A stretch of DNA of 64,000 nt from Fidelibacterota bacterium (GCA_024278595.1 JAJRSW010000039.1:1-64000); one strand, 5' to 3'; counted from the stretch's first letter, positions 10,425 through 20,694 are shown. The notes: generated by a model not told the origin, from the sequence alone. Numbers and translations: made by a program.

Positions 10425-12188
10425 ATGTTATTTTTCCTGGTCATCGTGCTGGCACTGTTCCTCACCAATGAAGCCGTCCAGGGGGCGGATCAAGACTCGG
10501 TGGCCTACATCTTCAGACAAGATAATCTTTCAAGCAATAATGATCTCCAGATCAATTACGAATTTGACCTGGAACGTAGCACCCTGCTGATAAATGACGC
10601 CATTCGTTATAAAGTATTTGCCTACGAGAACAGCTCTATTCAAGGTGAGCAATTCTCCATAGAGCACCGTCTGAAGAGTGATTGGTCCTGGGGTGAAGAA
10701 CGGTCAAAAAGTTTCCGGCTGGAGAGCAGTCAATATCAAGATCATCGAACGGGTCTGGCCACAACGATCAAGAACTGGGCTCTGCTGGGAGGGTTTAAAA
10801 GGAACGAGACCTTTTCACTTTTTGCCGGCGGACGGTCTATCGAACGCTATGGGATCATTGATCAGGGCTGGACCACCGAACTTGACCTGCAGAATTCCTG
10901 GATAATGGGCTTCCAGCGTTCTGCCATCAATATCTCAGCTCTGCGGGATCAATTAGCTGAACATTTGAGTCACTCACTGAATATCCAGGCAGATTACCTG
11001 ATCCGGTTTGGAACTATTTCATCCTTTCAGACATCCATTCAACATGAAGCCCGTCAGCAAGTGTTCTACACGGACTCACTGGGCAGCTCACAGTCTCGTT
11101 ACAATGAAAATTTGATCTGGAAAAATCGTTTTAATTATCAGCTGAGGAAGGATCTGCAGCTCTACCACCAACTCAACTGGGGTGACCAATCCACCAGGAT
11201 CAACCAGGAAAAAGTTGACCTGGCCTCTCGCTTCAAAACAGCCAGTGAGGAACGGAAACGATTTTCCCTGGTTAATGAAACCGGGATGCGGCTGTTGCGT
11301 CCACGCTTCACTTCTTTGACGGTTTTTAAAGTTGAGAACTCACAGAACAAATACTATGTGGATTACACCCAGATATTGTATCAACTCAGGGAAGATGTGA
11401 CCTGGTCGATTCCGGGCTGGGTGGATTCTCTTGCCTGGAGCAACACGCTCTCCAGGCTGGAATATGATACGCCGGATACTACCAATGATGATGACCGGGA
11501 TGAGTTGCGAATAAATACAGAATTGCACCTGGTTTGGAACCCGAGTCCATTCTATCAAGTAGATCTGGGGGCAAAGCTGGGTCTTTTTCACCTGATCTAT
11601 CTGTTTAATACTCGCAGTTCAGAAAACAACTGGAATCGCAATCTGGTGCTTTGGTCAGGATTTAATTGGCGCCGTCAATCATGGGAGGGTTTGGGACGAG
11701 CCCGGATTCGGAGTAATTATTTTGACTATGACCACGATGAGCTGTTTGCCGAAATGGATCAACCCAGCCGCAGTTTTGTGCACCGGTCACTGGATATCCA
11801 GAAGCGTCTGACCTATCATTTTGATCAGCGCTGGTCGTTGAGCTCCAAAGTTGTTGCCCGCTGGGAGGACGAAGGCCAGTTGGATTGGGAAGCCTTTGTT
11901 CAGCAGGTGAGTAGTGACCGGAAGCAAATGGAATTGATCGTCAAACTATTCTACGATTATCGGAGCTGGCAGGGCTGGATCGGCTATCTGACCCACGACA
12001 GGCTCACCGAGTATCGATTGGCGACCCGTGAATCTGAGTCCTGGCATGGTCAGGGTCCGCTATTTGGTGTGAGACATCGACTGGGAAGTCGCTTATTTTT
12101 GGATGGGGATGCCCGGTTTATAGCTGTCCGGGATCAGGACCGGGAATATCTATTACCCAAGGTGCACCTAACCCTGGTCTACCGCTAA
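10425..12188 (+). CDS. Predicted outer-membrane beta-barrel protein, family not recognised
   Basis: A 587-aa exported protein. The first about 20 residues are a Sec signal (MLFFLVIVLALFLTNEAVQG). The rest alternates hydrophobic and polar residues in many short aromatic-rich strands (for example NRFNYQLRKDLQLYHQLNW), as in outer-membrane barrels. It ends in a strand, LPKVHLTLVYR, with an aromatic near the C-terminus as expected for BAM insertion. No known family was recognised. It follows the divisome gene by 53 bp with no clear ribosome binding site. It could carry substrate uptake or play a structural role; nothing in the sequence decides. Confidence 0.7.
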   Translation: MLFFLVIVLALFLTNEAVQGADQDSVAYIFRQDNLSSNNDLQINYEFDLERSTLLINDAIRYKVFAYENSSIQGEQFSIEHRLKSDWSWGEERSKSFRLESSQYQDHRTGLATTIKNWALLGGFKRNETFSLFAGGRSIERYGIIDQGWTTELDLQNSWIMGFQRSAINISALRDQLAEHLSHSLNIQADYLIRFGTISSFQTSIQHEARQQVFYTDSLGSSQSRYNENLIWKNRFNYQLRKDLQLYHQLNWGDQSTRINQEKVDLASRFKTASEERKRFSLVNETGMRLLRPRFTSLTVFKVENSQNKYYVDYTQILYQLREDVTWSIPGWVDSLAWSNTLSRLEYDTPDTTNDDDRDELRINTELHLVWNPSPFYQVDLGAKLGLFHLIYLFNTRSSENNWNRNLVLWSGFNWRRQSWEGLGRARIRSNYFDYDHDELFAEMDQPSRSFVHRSLDIQKRLTYHFDQRWSLSSKVVARWEDEGQLDWEAFVQQVSSDRKQMELIVKLFYDYRSWQGWIGYLTHDRLTEYRLATRESESWHGQGPLFGVRHRLGSRLFLDGDARFIAVRDQDREYLLPKVHLTLVYR

Positions 12189-12248
12189 TAACTCCTGATA
12201 AATAGGGTTCATTTTTTGGTGGATATGGTATTACTTCCACCATAGAAT

Positions 12249-12497
12249 TCAATTAGCAGGCAAGGGTTTCTCTAATTCATCAATACGCTCATTTAGCGTG
12301 TCCAGATGTCCAGCCAAATGTTTTTGAACATCCCGGATGGCCTGGTTGTAGTAGTGAGGTCCCAGGTTTTCGCTAAAATAATCCAACAGGAATTCCGCTT
12401 CAAAATTGCCCAACTCCTGCTTTAATTCCTCAGTGAAGTAGGTCTGTAACCCTCGGACCAACTCATCTTTTTGTTCCCGTGAAAAGGTGTGGATCAT
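12249..12497 (-). CDS. DUF2164-like small protein
   Basis: An 82-aa soluble helical protein resembling the DUF2164 family: SREQKDELVRGLQTYF, ELGNFEAEFLLDYF, GPHYYNQAI, and a C-terminal helix ending LEKPL. No biochemical role is known for the family. I chose the ATG at 12497 because GGGAG lies about 10 bases upstream and the family pattern begins there; a GTG at 12536 would add 13 residues. It is the only leftward gene between two outer-membrane genes reading right. Confidence 0.72.
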   Translation of the reverse strand: MIHTFSREQKDELVRGLQTYFTEELKQELGNFEAEFLLDYFSENLGPHYYNQAIRDVQKHLAGHLDTLNERIDELEKPLPAN

Positions 12498-12598
12498 GTT
12501 CCGGATCTCCCATGAAAGCAGTTGCTCAACCCCCACTTTAAGATTAACATAGCCTACACTTTAAAAACATTCTTCAAAGTTAAATTTTGGGTAGCATT

Positions 12599-13417
12599 AT
12601 GAATTATTTAAAAATTCTGCTAGTTGCAGGGTGCCTGTTATTTGGGCCAAGACCAGCAAGCGTTTCACTTTTTGGCGCATTCGAATTTCAAGGAGTCGGC
12701 TGGGCTGCTGCGGCTGCCAACATCAGAGTAGTAGGGGATGGGCATCCAGATCGATTGCTGGTAAACTCGGCCTTGTTAGGTGCTCATGCAGTCCCGCGCA
12801 CTGGTTTCCAGTACTCCAGGCCGTTCTCAGGACTGGATCTTCAGGCGGGTTCGGCAGTCGCTGAGTATCAAATTGGCCGTTTTCCGGTGATCAGTGCCCT
12901 GAGCTATTTCGGCGATGACCAGTATTCAGAATTGATGGTGACTCTGGGCACGGCCCTTTCCCTGAGTGAGCGCTGGCGGACTGGGTTGAGCTTGAACCTG
13001 TTCCAACTGAATATTGCAAAATATAACGCCCGTGGCGCTTTATCGATCAGCACCAGTATGAGCCTGGATCTGACACAAGACCTTCGCATAGGCTCGATCC
13101 TTCAGCATGTCATGCAGGTGGGTTCCGCCTTGACCCTCCCTCAGCGATTTCATATGGGAGTCGCGTATGATGGAGGTTCGGTCGTTTTGCTGGTGGCTGT
13201 GGAAAAGGAGGCCGCTCTGCCGCTTGAATTTTGCCTGGCCTTACAGACCTCCTCCCAGCGGAAATGGCAACTGGCTCTGGGATACCGCGATCTGAGTCAG
13301 TCATTATCAGCCGGCTGGCGTCTCAGATACCGGAATATGGGGCTGCATTATTCAGCTGTACTACATCCGGACCTGCCTATCTCACACGGCTTTGGACTAG
13401 AGTTGTTCTTTCAGTGA
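12599..13417 (+). CDS. PorV/PorQ-like outer-membrane protein
   Basis: A 272-aa exported beta-barrel. A signal peptide (NYLKILLVAGCLLFGPRPAS) is followed by a pattern typical of the PorV/PorQ (FadL-superfamily) barrels of T9SS bacteria: small-residue stretches (GWAAAAANIR), a VNSALLGAH segment like the usual NPA-L motif, SALSYFGDDQYSEL, and repeated amphipathic strands. PorV/PorQ proteins help process or attach type IX cargo, and T9SS tails occur in this window, but a direct link is inference. Start ATG at 12599; the TTG at 12587 is less likely. It overlaps the next gene (GTGA). Confidence 0.65.
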   Translation: MNYLKILLVAGCLLFGPRPASVSLFGAFEFQGVGWAAAAANIRVVGDGHPDRLLVNSALLGAHAVPRTGFQYSRPFSGLDLQAGSAVAEYQIGRFPVISALSYFGDDQYSELMVTLGTALSLSERWRTGLSLNLFQLNIAKYNARGALSISTSMSLDLTQDLRIGSILQHVMQVGSALTLPQRFHMGVAYDGGSVVLLVAVEKEAALPLEFCLALQTSSQRKWQLALGYRDLSQSLSAGWRLRYRNMGLHYSAVLHPDLPISHGFGLELFFQ

Positions 13418-15165
13418 GGGTGGTATTGATATGTCTGTTGTGCCTGACTTGCTCATGGGCGCAGGTAGAGCCGGATCGTTCTCATGATGAACTGGCTGAA
13501 CCGGATGAACAGGACTTTACCAATTCATTGCTCAGGCAGATTTTTGATCCAACAGATATAGAAACAGCAGATTCAGTCCGACTGCAAAATTTAGGATTTT
13601 CCCTGGAAGCTATCAGATCGATCCTGCATTGGCAGCAGAGCGGCCAAACCAAAGGTGGCTACAAACGGTTCCAGAAAACCTTAAGTGAAGCAGATCAGCA
13701 GCTCCTGGGTGGGACCATACGGGGGAGTCAGGCAGCACCTGAAATTATATTTCGACAAAAATTGCAGTATAGTGGCTCTCTGGGTGGGTGGCGCCTGCTC
13801 CAGAAAGGACGTATCCAAAGTATCTGGGGTAACCTGGTCTTTCTGGCTGAGCAGGATCCTGGTGAGGCCCGTCTAACCGATCATGTCATTTTTACCCTGA
13901 GCAGCCAGCGCGTGCCCTACTTGGAGAAATTGGTGTTGGGCGATTTTCATCTGACCTGGGGGAGTGGCCTCTTGTTGAAACAGAGCGGCAGTAGACTGGG
14001 GTTGACGCCCACAAGTCTGGTGAAGCGGACCAATCTCATACTCATGCCGCATTATTCAACCCGCGAACAAAATTATTTTCGCGGACTGGCTGGCCAGTGG
14101 CAAGTCCAGGGCTTTCAGGGGATGGTCTTTGTCTCAAATCGCCGGGCCTGGGGACGGCTAGACCAGGGTCTCTTTCTGGAGGACTCAGATGGGATCCATC
14201 TCCCGGGAAAGACCTATGACAGACAAAATATTGTCACTGCCGGTATGGCCGCTGTGCTTAAATTTTCAAAATTCCGCATTTATTTGGCCTCTTTGAGTGA
14301 TCTGAGCGGGGCAATTGAGGGTGAGCTGGGTTTATCCTGGCAGATCAGTCAAAATCAGTTTCTGCAGATATACACTGATGGCCCAGCCCTCAAAAACAGC
14401 CGTTCCATAGCCAACTGGGCTTATAAAACAGGTACAATGCAAGTCACTATCCAATCCAGATATTTCCCCGATATGGATACTGGCCCCAACGGATCCGTCA
14501 TTTCTCTATTGGGCTCGCGAGCATTGAGTGAAAAGAGCTGGTCCACCCGGATCCAGATCAGACCCTGGAAACCCGTATTGATCCGCTATGCTTTGGACAC
14601 GGGGACAGCGGTCCAATTATTCAGGTTGTCAGATACACGGAGAGTTTTGCAGCACAAGGCGCAGGGTCAGCTAAAATATCCTGGTCGTGAGTGGCAATTG
14701 GATTGGAGCCGGAGGCGTATTGGTCCCTCGGTTCCTGCTGATATTTGGGTAGAGAGCACCAGCTATTCCACCCTTACAAAATGGGGTTTTTCCCTGACAG
14801 AAAAACTTTCCGCCCATTTGCGATACCGTCTCAATCTAAAGCTGGCGTCAGACGAACATGGACGGTCAGGTCTGATCCAACAGCGGATCCTGTACTGGTC
14901 TCCAGCTTGGAAAGGGGCGGTTGGTTTCGTCCGGTACGCAGTTCCTGCAGCCGCTTTGAGGCTAAGCATTTATGAATCAAGCCTGGCGGAAAGCTTTGGG
15001 TTTTTTACAGCGTTCAAGGATGGTCAACGCTGGTTTCTGTATCTGAAAAATAGTTCCTACGATCAAACTGAGCTGGAATTAAGGATTTCACAAACCCGTG
15101 ATTATGGGAATCTGGAATTATCTAAACAACTGGAGTATAGTTTTCAGTTGTCCATTGTGTTGTAA
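13414..15165 (+). CDS. Outer-membrane barrel with N-terminal helix-hairpin-helix-like domain
   Basis: About 583 aa starting at GTG 13414, overlapping the previous stop (GTGA), which places the signal peptide VRVVLICLLCLTCSWAQ at the true N-terminus. Residues about 35-100 look like a helix-hairpin-helix unit (LQNLGFSLEAIRSILHW, GGYKRFQKTL). The remainder is a beta-barrel containing LGDFHLTWGSGLLLKQSG, a segment characteristic of HHH-barrel proteins in Bacteroidetes. ComEA-type HHH domains bind DNA, so DNA uptake is conceivable, but this is speculative. An upstream extension of the frame only overlaps the PorV-like gene and is rejected. Confidence 0.7.
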   Translation: MRVVLICLLCLTCSWAQVEPDRSHDELAEPDEQDFTNSLLRQIFDPTDIETADSVRLQNLGFSLEAIRSILHWQQSGQTKGGYKRFQKTLSEADQQLLGGTIRGSQAAPEIIFRQKLQYSGSLGGWRLLQKGRIQSIWGNLVFLAEQDPGEARLTDHVIFTLSSQRVPYLEKLVLGDFHLTWGSGLLLKQSGSRLGLTPTSLVKRTNLILMPHYSTREQNYFRGLAGQWQVQGFQGMVFVSNRRAWGRLDQGLFLEDSDGIHLPGKTYDRQNIVTAGMAAVLKFSKFRIYLASLSDLSGAIEGELGLSWQISQNQFLQIYTDGPALKNSRSIANWAYKTGTMQVTIQSRYFPDMDTGPNGSVISLLGSRALSEKSWSTRIQIRPWKPVLIRYALDTGTAVQLFRLSDTRRVLQHKAQGQLKYPGREWQLDWSRRRIGPSVPADIWVESTSYSTLTKWGFSLTEKLSAHLRYRLNLKLASDEHGRSGLIQQRILYWSPAWKGAVGFVRYAVPAAALRLSIYESSLAESFGFFTAFKDGQRWFLYLKNSSYDQTELELRISQTRDYGNLELSKQLEYSFQLSIVL

Positions 15166-15192
15166 AACTCTCCCAACTACTTTCTACGCTAT

Positions 15193-16725
15193 ATGATTCG
15201 TAGTTATGCAAAAGTTCTGATCATCCTCATGCTGGTATCGCTAACTTCCTTACAGGCCCGCAGAGCTGAGTTGATCCTGCAAAAAGCCTCCAACGAACGC
15301 TATATTCCGGCCATTCCGGTCTACGTTATCAATCAATATCAATACATTTCAATACAGGACCTGCTGGATGCCTACAAAGTATCGGCCTTTAAAAACCCGG
15401 CTGTGCGGAAGTTGGTGTTCCGGCTGGAGCGGTTGAAATTCAAAGTGACGGCGTATAATCATTACGTGATGGTAGAGGACCGAACCTTTCAAATGGCTCA
15501 CGCAGTGGTTTATTTTGATGGTGAGACCTACCTGCCCATGCTGGATTTTGTGGATATCCTAAAACGGACCGGGCTGGTCTCAGGGGACACCTTGTTGACC
15601 GGGTCAGATACTGCCGATATCCAGGATCAAAAAATTAAAGGGTACGGGGAATATTCACCCTTTGATATCGTTTCTACCAGTATTGAAGAACGCCAGAATG
15701 GAACAGTTATTCGCATCCGCACTGCCAATCGGTATGATGCCAGATCAGTTAAAGCCTGGATCAATCGTGAGGAGTGGTTGTATGTCACCTTGCCCGGTGC
15801 CAAAATAAATAAAGCCGGCATCGATCTAACCCAGATACCCCAAAACAGCACGATTCGGACGGTAACGGCGGACCAACTGGAAGGCACTGCCCAGTTAACC
15901 TTTCGATTACGCGGCACGGTGGAGGGTGTGGATGTGATCCACCGGGATTCACCGCCTGAGATCCTGCTGACGATCCGACGACCCTATGTCATTGATCAAA
16001 CCCATTATCTGGATCAGGAACGCGCCAAATGGAAATTGGACAAGATTGTTCTGGATGCTGGTCATGGCGGCCACGATCCCGGAGCCCGTGGCAACGGATT
16101 AAAAGAAAAAGATGTAACCCTGGATGTGGTTAAACGATTGGGGAAATTGATCGAGAACCGGACCGATATTGAAGTGGTATATACCCGTAAAACGGATGTA
16201 TTTATCCCCCTCTGGGAACGTACCAAGATTGCCAATGAAACCGGTGGTAAGGTTTTTTTAAGTATTCATGTAAATGCCAATAAAAATAAAAAGGCCTCTG
16301 GATTTGAGACCTATTTATTACGTCCGGGTAAGACCGATGCTGCCGTGGCCGTGGCGGAGATGGAAAATGCTGTGATCAAATTAGAAAAAAGCTCAGACCG
16401 CTACAGTAAAATGAGTGCTGAACAACTCATTCTGGCAACCATGGCTCAAAGTTCCTTTATGCAACAGAGTGAGACGCTGGCTGACCTGGTACAAAGCGAG
16501 TTTGACAAGAAATTGGTCGGGCAGAACAGGGGTGTTAAGCAAGCCGGATTTATTGTACTCATCGGTGCTTCAATGCCCAATGTGCTCATCGAGCTGGGTT
16601 TTATTTCCAATAGAAATGATGCGAAGCGGCTAAAAAAAGCAGCTTATCGTCAAAAAGCAGCCGAGGCGATTTTTCAATCACTGATGAAATATAAAACTCG
16701 CCATGAGAAATTGTTATCCCCGTGA
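15193..16725 (+). CDS. N-acetylmuramoyl-L-alanine amidase, AmiC type
   Basis: A 510-aa periplasmic peptidoglycan hydrolase. A signal peptide (about 1-22) is followed by a linker domain, an AMIN-like beta domain (about 150-265) and a C-terminal Amidase_3 domain (about 280-500). Zn ligands and catalytic residues are visible in LDAGHGGHDPGA (His), GLKEKDVTLD (Glu), LSIHVNAN (His) and VLIELGFISN (Glu). Amidase_3 enzymes split daughter cells by cutting the stem peptide from MurNAc. The stop overlaps the murI GTG start, so the two cell-wall genes are coupled. Confidence 0.9.
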   Translation: MIRSYAKVLIILMLVSLTSLQARRAELILQKASNERYIPAIPVYVINQYQYISIQDLLDAYKVSAFKNPAVRKLVFRLERLKFKVTAYNHYVMVEDRTFQMAHAVVYFDGETYLPMLDFVDILKRTGLVSGDTLLTGSDTADIQDQKIKGYGEYSPFDIVSTSIEERQNGTVIRIRTANRYDARSVKAWINREEWLYVTLPGAKINKAGIDLTQIPQNSTIRTVTADQLEGTAQLTFRLRGTVEGVDVIHRDSPPEILLTIRRPYVIDQTHYLDQERAKWKLDKIVLDAGHGGHDPGARGNGLKEKDVTLDVVKRLGKLIENRTDIEVVYTRKTDVFIPLWERTKIANETGGKVFLSIHVNANKNKKASGFETYLLRPGKTDAAVAVAEMENAVIKLEKSSDRYSKMSAEQLILATMAQSSFMQQSETLADLVQSEFDKKLVGQNRGVKQAGFIVLIGASMPNVLIELGFISNRNDAKRLKKAAYRQKAAEAIFQSLMKYKTRHEKLLSP

Positions 16726-17555
16726 ATGACCTGAATCCAGAACAGGCGATCGGGGTCTTCGATTCTGGCCTGGGTGGTATCTCAGTGGTGCGGGCGTTAA
16801 TTGATCTGTTGCCCCATGAGCACCTGATCTATTTCGGTGATACAGCCCGAGTCCCCTATGGATCGAAATCAAAAGATACGGTCATTCGGTTCTCGCATCA
16901 AATTTCTTCATTTATGCTGGAGAAGCAGGTCAAAATGATTGTAGTGGCCTGCAACACAGCCTCAGCAGTTGCCCTTGAACGACTGCAGCAGAATTTTGAC
17001 ATTCCCATCGTTGGTGTGATCGATCCTGGATCCAAGGCGGCGGTGAAGTTATCACCGAATAAGCGAATCGGAGTTATCGGGACCTCATCCACCATCCGCT
17101 CCGGCGCCTATCGGTCAGCCATCCAAAAGCTTGATTCCGCTATTCAGGTAATTGATCAGCCCTGCCCCTTGTTGGTGCCCCTGGTGGAAGAGAACTGGCC
17201 CAATGATGGCGTGCTAAAACAGGTCCTTCAAAGTTATCTCAAATCCTTTGAAAATAATACGCCGGATGCATTGATCCTGGGTTGCACCCATTATCCCTAT
17301 TTGAAAACTGCTATCCAGGAAGTGATTGGTGCTGATGTTCGTCTGGTAGATTCGGGTGAGGAAACTGCGGCTGAAGTGCAACGGGTTCTGGCCGAATTGG
17401 AGCTACTGAATTCCAAAAACGGTGACCCGGGCAAACACAAATTCTATGTATCAGATTTCCCCCAAAAATTTGAGGAAACTGCTGCTCGTTTTCTGGGACG
17501 CCCCCTGGAAAATCTATTCAAGGTGGAGCTGGAAGTTCTGGAAGCATATAAATAA
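16722..17555 (+). CDS. murI: Glutamate racemase
   Basis: A 277-aa cytoplasmic enzyme making D-glutamate for peptidoglycan. The two catalytic cysteines are in VVACNTASAVAL and ILGCTHYPYL. FDSGLGGISVVR, FGDTARVPYGSKS and IGVIGTSSTI are family signatures. The GTG start overlaps the amidase stop (GTGA at 16722-16725), giving MNDLNPEQAIGVFDSG. Transcription is probably shared with the amidase. A pair of inverted repeat arms follows at 17591-17767. Confidence 0.95.
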   Translation: MNDLNPEQAIGVFDSGLGGISVVRALIDLLPHEHLIYFGDTARVPYGSKSKDTVIRFSHQISSFMLEKQVKMIVVACNTASAVALERLQQNFDIPIVGVIDPGSKAAVKLSPNKRIGVIGTSSTIRSGAYRSAIQKLDSAIQVIDQPCPLLVPLVEENWPNDGVLKQVLQSYLKSFENNTPDALILGCTHYPYLKTAIQEVIGADVRLVDSGEETAAEVQRVLAELELLNSKNGDPGKHKFYVSDFPQKFEETAARFLGRPLENLFKVELEVLEAYK

Positions 17556-17590
17556 CCAATTCGAGTTTTCTGTGATAGAAACCCAGCTTC

Positions 17591-17767
17591 GTCATCCAGA
17601 GCGGAATCGAAGGGTAAGGTCTGCGGCATTCAGAACAAATTCTATTAAGCGTTAGCAAACCAATAAGAGTTAGCAAACCAATGAAACAAGATTTAACATA
17701 AAAATTGATTTATTTTGGTAATACCCTTCCCAATAATCTGTCCCTCAACTCCGCTCGGGATGACGAC
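17591..17767. repeat. Inverted repeat pair of the GTCATCC-GAGCGGA-TCGA family
   Basis: Left arm 17591-17614 begins GTCATCCAGAGCGGAATCGA. The right arm, 17741-17767, read on the other strand, gives GTCGTCATCCCGAGCGGAGTTGAGGGA-type sequence. Aligned from GTCATCC, 19 of 24 bases agree. About 126 bases of AT-rich DNA lie between, with an internal direct repeat (GCGTTAGCAAACCAATAA, then AGAGTTAGCAAACCAATGAA). The unit ends just before the folC start and fills the murI-folC gap. Confidence 0.75.
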
Positions 17768-17772
17768 TCAGA

Positions 17773-19050
17773 GTGAATATGCAGCAAACAAGTTTTGATT
17801 CAAAAACCATATTTGACTACATCTTTGGACTGACCTATCCTGGTGTCAAACTGGAATTATCCAGAGTCTACCAATTTATGGATTATTTGGGTCTGCCGCA
17901 TGCCGATTACCCGGTCATCCATATTGCCGGGACTAATGGTAAAGGCTCCACTGCAGCCATGCTGGCGGCCATTCTTAATGCCTATGGAATTAATACGGGT
18001 GTATTTACTTCACCGCACCTGGTTCGACCCAATGAACGGATCCGGATTGGCGAGAAGATGATCCCGGACGCTTTTATTATTGAAAAAGTGGAATCCTGGA
18101 GATCCGAAATTGACAAACTGGGGATAACTTTTTTTGAGGTCTTGACCGCCCTGGGTATGGTCTACTTCAAAGAACAGGGTGTTGATTATGCTGTCTTTGA
18201 AACCGGATTGGGCGGACGCCTGGACGCCACCAATGTGGTTGATCCGGTTGTGAGTCTTATTACGGCGATCTCCATGGATCACGAGAATATTCTGGGGCAT
18301 ACCATCGAGCTGATCGCAGCCGAAAAAGCCGGGATCATCAAGACGGGCAAGCCCCTGGTGCTGGGAAAAAACTCCCTCAAGATCCAAAATATTATGGCTA
18401 CAGAGTCTGAAGCCAAAAACACAGAGTATCACTATGTTCCTGAAAAGGCCCGCATCGAGCAGGCTGATGTAAATGGTCTGTCACAACAGGTACGAATCGG
18501 GCTGAAAGAGCAGGTCATCCATGCAAAACTACCCCTGTTGGGTTTGCATCAGGTCGAGAATTTTAGCAATGTATTGGTCACCTTGGAGTTACTGGGGCTG
18601 AAGCTGGATCAGGAAAAGATCCAATCTGGCCTGGATGGTATGCAGTGGTTGGGACGTATTCAACCCTTGCAGCAACAACCACTGGTCCTGTATGATGTGG
18701 CTCATAATCAGGAAGGACTGGAACGGCTTCTGGAATCGCTTAATGGCGCTGGGTTGCCGGATACTATTCTGATTGCAGCCTTTAATGCCCGCAAAAACAT
18801 CGCGGCGTTATTACACTCCCTGGGAAGTTGGGGTAGCCCGGTATTGTACACTTTGTTTGAGGGACATTCGGCTTTGGGGCGAAAAGAATTGCTGGAGCAG
18901 TCAATTGATCCTGAGCTGATCATAGCCGATCCTGAAGCCGCCTATACGCATGCTCTGGGACTACGAACTCATGATCAGCAGGCCATTTGTTTTTTTGGCA
19001 CGCACTACCTGGCAGAAACGCTCTTTGCCTTGTTTGATGTGCCAGCTTGA
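17773..19050 (+). CDS. folC: Folylpolyglutamate/dihydrofolate synthase
   Basis: A 425-aa Mur-ligase-fold enzyme adding glutamate to folates; many bacterial versions also make dihydrofolate. The P-loop GTNGKGSTAAML, the omega loop ETGLGGRLDATNVV, SMDHENILG and AEKAGIIK are all present. YDVAHNQEGLERL is the C-terminal domain signature. Start GTG 17773 or ATG 17779; neither has a strong ribosome binding site because the inverted repeat right arm abuts it. Confidence 0.93.
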   Translation: MNMQQTSFDSKTIFDYIFGLTYPGVKLELSRVYQFMDYLGLPHADYPVIHIAGTNGKGSTAAMLAAILNAYGINTGVFTSPHLVRPNERIRIGEKMIPDAFIIEKVESWRSEIDKLGITFFEVLTALGMVYFKEQGVDYAVFETGLGGRLDATNVVDPVVSLITAISMDHENILGHTIELIAAEKAGIIKTGKPLVLGKNSLKIQNIMATESEAKNTEYHYVPEKARIEQADVNGLSQQVRIGLKEQVIHAKLPLLGLHQVENFSNVLVTLELLGLKLDQEKIQSGLDGMQWLGRIQPLQQQPLVLYDVAHNQEGLERLLESLNGAGLPDTILIAAFNARKNIAALLHSLGSWGSPVLYTLFEGHSALGRKELLEQSIDPELIIADPEAAYTHALGLRTHDQQAICFFGTHYLAETLFALFDVPA

Positions 19051-19283
19051 TCTACTTTTAAGGCTGATCCTGCCTTCAGAGGCTAATTCCCACCGAAAAT
19101 TGACAAAATTGGACCGACATCACATCATAATAATAAATAAGGTTTTTAATTGACAAGGTATAGGTCGGGTTTAAATTCCTGTTGTAGTTCACAAACTGAT
19201 CTGCAAACTTAAACTCCCAATAACATTTTTTTCACAGCAAGAATTAATCAAAATATTAATCACACAAGAACAGGTTTAATTTA

Positions 19284-20537
19284 ATGAGTTATAGTATTAG
19301 CCAACTTCAAAAAATGAAGTTGAAAGAATTGGCGAATATTGCCCAGGAACTGGCTGTTCCAGCCATTACGGGTCAAAAGAAGATGGAGTTGGTGGAGGCC
19401 ATCATAGAGGCCCAGACCGAGAGCGCCGGGATGATGTTTTCCAAAGGTGTCCTGGAGATCCTGCCAGATGGTTACGGGTTTCTGAGAGATGCTGACAACA
19501 ACTACCTGGCCGGTGCCCATGACATCTATGTTTCACCGTCTCAGATCAAACGCTTTGGGTTGCGTACGGGCCAGATCGTTTGGGGCCAGGTTCGTCCCCC
19601 CAAGGACAACGAGCGCTATTTTGCTCTGCTCAAAGTAGAGGCCATCAATTACCAGGATCCCGAAGAGGGGCGTATCGTTCCCCAGTTCGACACCCTTGTC
19701 CCATTATACGCTGACGATAAACTAACTCTGGAACGGGGACCCAAGAGCTATTCCATGCGAGTCATGGATCTCCTGAGTCCCATCGGTAAAGGCCAGCGTG
19801 GTCTGATCGTGGCTCAACCTAAAACGGGTAAAACCATTTTACTTCAGGATATTGCCAATTCCATCATTCGGAATCATCCTGATGTTACGCTTATTGTATT
19901 GCTTATTGATGAACGTCCTGAAGAAGTAACTGATATGCGCCGGATGGTGGATGCTGAGGTCATCGCTTCCACTTTTGACGAACCGCCGGAACGCCATGTT
20001 CAGGTGGCTGATATGGTGCTGAACAAAGCCAAATGTCTGGTAGAGTTCGGCAGAGATGTGGTTATTCTGCTGGATAGTTTGACCCGTTTGGCCCGCGCTC
20101 ATAATGCCGTTATTCCCCACAGTGGCAAGATCTTATCTGGTGGTATTGATTCCAACGCACTGCACCGTCCCAAGCGCTTTTTTGGAGCAGCCCGGAATGT
20201 TGAACATGGTGGGAGTTTGACCATCATGGCCACCGCCCTGATCGAAACCGGCTCACGGATGGATGATGTCATCTTTGAGGAATTCAAGGGAACCGGTAAC
20301 ATGGAACTGGTTTTGGATCGTCGTCTCAGTGATCGTCGGATATATCCTGCTATTGATATCAATCGGTCCGGGACGCGTAAAGAGGAGTTATTACTCAGTA
20401 AGGCAGAGTTATCCAGGACCTGGATCCTGCGCAAGCTGCTCAATGAGATGACTCCGGTTGAAGCCATGGAGTTTTTGCTGGAGCGCATGCAAAGATCAGG
20501 TACGAATAAGGAATTTATTCGATCTATGAACTCTTAA
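19284..20537 (+). CDS. rho: Transcription termination factor Rho
   Basis: A 417-aa hexameric RNA helicase that ends transcription. A Rho_N helical domain ([16 protein letters not shown]) is followed by the cold-shock-like RNA-binding domain ([30 protein letters not shown]). The ATPase has Walker [14 protein letters not shown], Walker [18 protein letters not shown] and the Q-loop region. Compact, without the long insertions seen in many Bacteroidetes Rho proteins. A hairpin follows the stop. Confidence 0.97.
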   Translation: MSYSISQLQKMKLKELANIAQELAVPAITGQKKMELVEAIIEAQTESAGMMFSKGVLEILPDGYGFLRDADNNYLAGAHDIYVSPSQIKRFGLRTGQIVWGQVRPPKDNERYFALLKVEAINYQDPEEGRIVPQFDTLVPLYADDKLTLERGPKSYSMRVMDLLSPIGKGQRGLIVAQPKTGKTILLQDIANSIIRNHPDVTLIVLLIDERPEEVTDMRRMVDAEVIASTFDEPPERHVQVADMVLNKAKCLVEFGRDVVILLDSLTRLARAHNAVIPHSGKILSGGIDSNALHRPKRFFGAARNVEHGGSLTIMATALIETGSRMDDVIFEEFKGTGNMELVLDRRLSDRRIYPAIDINRSGTRKEELLLSKAELSRTWILRKLLNEMTPVEAMEFLLERMQRSGTNKEFIRSMNS

Positions 20538-20568
20538 TATCCCCTTTATAAACAATCATTAGTACTCC

Positions 20569-20593
20569 AGAGACAGGCCTTTGACCTGTCTCT
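20569..20593 (+). terminator. Hairpin downstream of rho
   Basis: A 9-bp perfect stem, AGAGACAGG (20569-20577) and CCTGTCTCT (20585-20593), with a 7-base loop, 31 bases after the rho stop. No T-tract follows, so it is a transcript 3' end or stabiliser rather than a textbook intrinsic terminator. Confidence 0.5.
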
Positions 20594-20694
20594 CCCAATA
20601 AAACAAAAATCATTATAATACACCCACCTTTCCCTTGCCAAGACTGGGGGTCCGCCGATATATTGCGCGGCTTTTTAAGGAGCTAGGAAAAGAA

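Noticed and set aside
13231-13413. N-terminal extension of the HHH barrel gene
   Set aside because: Overlaps the PorV-like gene and would bury the signal peptide; GTG 13414 puts it at the N-terminus.
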